Shown here: positions 13,737 to 13,821 of the stretch, in pieces
How the letters are laid out: each line of letters begins with the position of its first letter
Position numbering within the stretch: position 1 is the stretch's first letter
From: DSQQ01 sp964443075
Lineage (GTDB): Bacteria; Chloroflexota; Anaerolineae; 4572-78; J111
Length of the DNA: 13,821 nt
Assembly: GCA_964443075.1 (NCBI GenBank)
Contig: CAYUCB010000197.1
Span: 1 to 13,821, forward strand
Direction: 5' to 3'
Notes under the pieces: model-generated
The model's input: the letters and a program-made list of their open reading frames with translations, nothing else
Told to the model about the DNA's origin: nothing
Database searches by the model: none
Made by a program: the position numbers and the translations under genes

Positions 13737-13798
13737 CCCGATTTTTTGAGAAGATACAATATTAAAATTAGGACTTACGCAAACAAATAAAAATCGGG
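13737..13798. repeat. Inverted repeat upstream of the AI-2E gene, with a 14-base motif shared with 5172-5185
   Basis: CCCGATTTTT (13737-13746) pairs perfectly with AAAAATCGGG (13789-13798). Between them, TTAGGACTTACGCA (13768-13781) matches the minus strand at 5185-5172 in 13 of 14 bases. On the minus strand a weak promoter-like pair (TTGTTT at 13786-13781, 16 bases, TAATAT) lies inside. Possible insertion-element end; no transposase visible before the window ends. Confidence 0.4.
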
Positions 13799-13821
13799 TA
13801 AAATTGAGCCAACCGAACATA

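Overview
The window looks like a bacterial chromosome segment, most likely from an Anaerolineae-type Chloroflexota. This is inference, not proof. The clues are about 50-55% GC, a DUF2723/GT117-type membrane glycosyltransferase whose C-terminal beta domain resembles that of Chloroflexi GT39 proteins, a LysM-META lipid-free exported protein, and many small interspersed palindromic repeats between genes. I see no rRNA, tRNA, CRISPR array, integrase or transposase gene. Nearly all genes are on the minus strand; only the 3095-5041 gene is on the plus strand.

Left part (1-2860, minus strand). A subtilisin-family (S8) peptidase runs off the left edge (1-1203; catalytic Asp115, His146, Asn244 and Ser323 all present). 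Just upstream, in the same direction, is an 86-residue protein (1378-1638). It has the size and predicted beta-alpha-beta-beta-alpha-beta layout of an I9 propeptide/inhibitor domain and resembles the peptidase's own N-terminal domain, so I read it as a free-standing cognate inhibitor or folding chaperone. The two genes are separated by a 132-bp palindromic element with terminal inverted repeats and an 8-bp flanking direct repeat. Removing the element and one copy of the direct repeat leaves only 34 bp, so an inhibitor-protease operon appears to have been split by a MITE-like insertion. Beyond a 340-base gene-free stretch lie a pentapeptide-repeat protein (1980-2291) and, 11 bp upstream of it, a 2H-phosphoesterase-like protein with degraded active-site motifs (2303-2860).

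Middle part (2861-5219). A divergent intergenic region carries two perfect 16-bp inverted repeats and a near-consensus sigma-70 promoter (TTGACA, 17 bp, TATAGT). That promoter drives the DUF2723 glycosyltransferase-like membrane protein (3095-5041). The convergent gap after it (5042-5219) is filled with paired repeat units.

Right part (5220-13668, all minus). In transcription order: an AI-2E-family exporter/permease, an exported LysM + duplicated module + META protein, a six-helix GAP/LysE-like protein, an M20 metallodipeptidase, an AbgT-family transporter 22 bp downstream of it, and, beyond a 150-bp MITE-like hairpin, a 14-helix DHA2-type MFS transporter. The tight M20-AbgT pair suggests uptake and hydrolysis of aminoacyl or p-aminobenzoyl-glutamate-like substrates, or peptide handling in general. 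The AI-2E, LysM-META and GAP genes are spaced 46-50 bp apart and could be one unit of envelope genes.

The strongest unusual signals are the inhibitor-protease pair with its inserted element, and a family of short interspersed repeats with constant ends (CCTGAG... and ...CGAAGG) and variable but mostly self-complementary middles. One of these repeats supplies the ribosome binding site of the AI-2E gene, and a different repeat completes the -10 box of the glycosyltransferase promoter.
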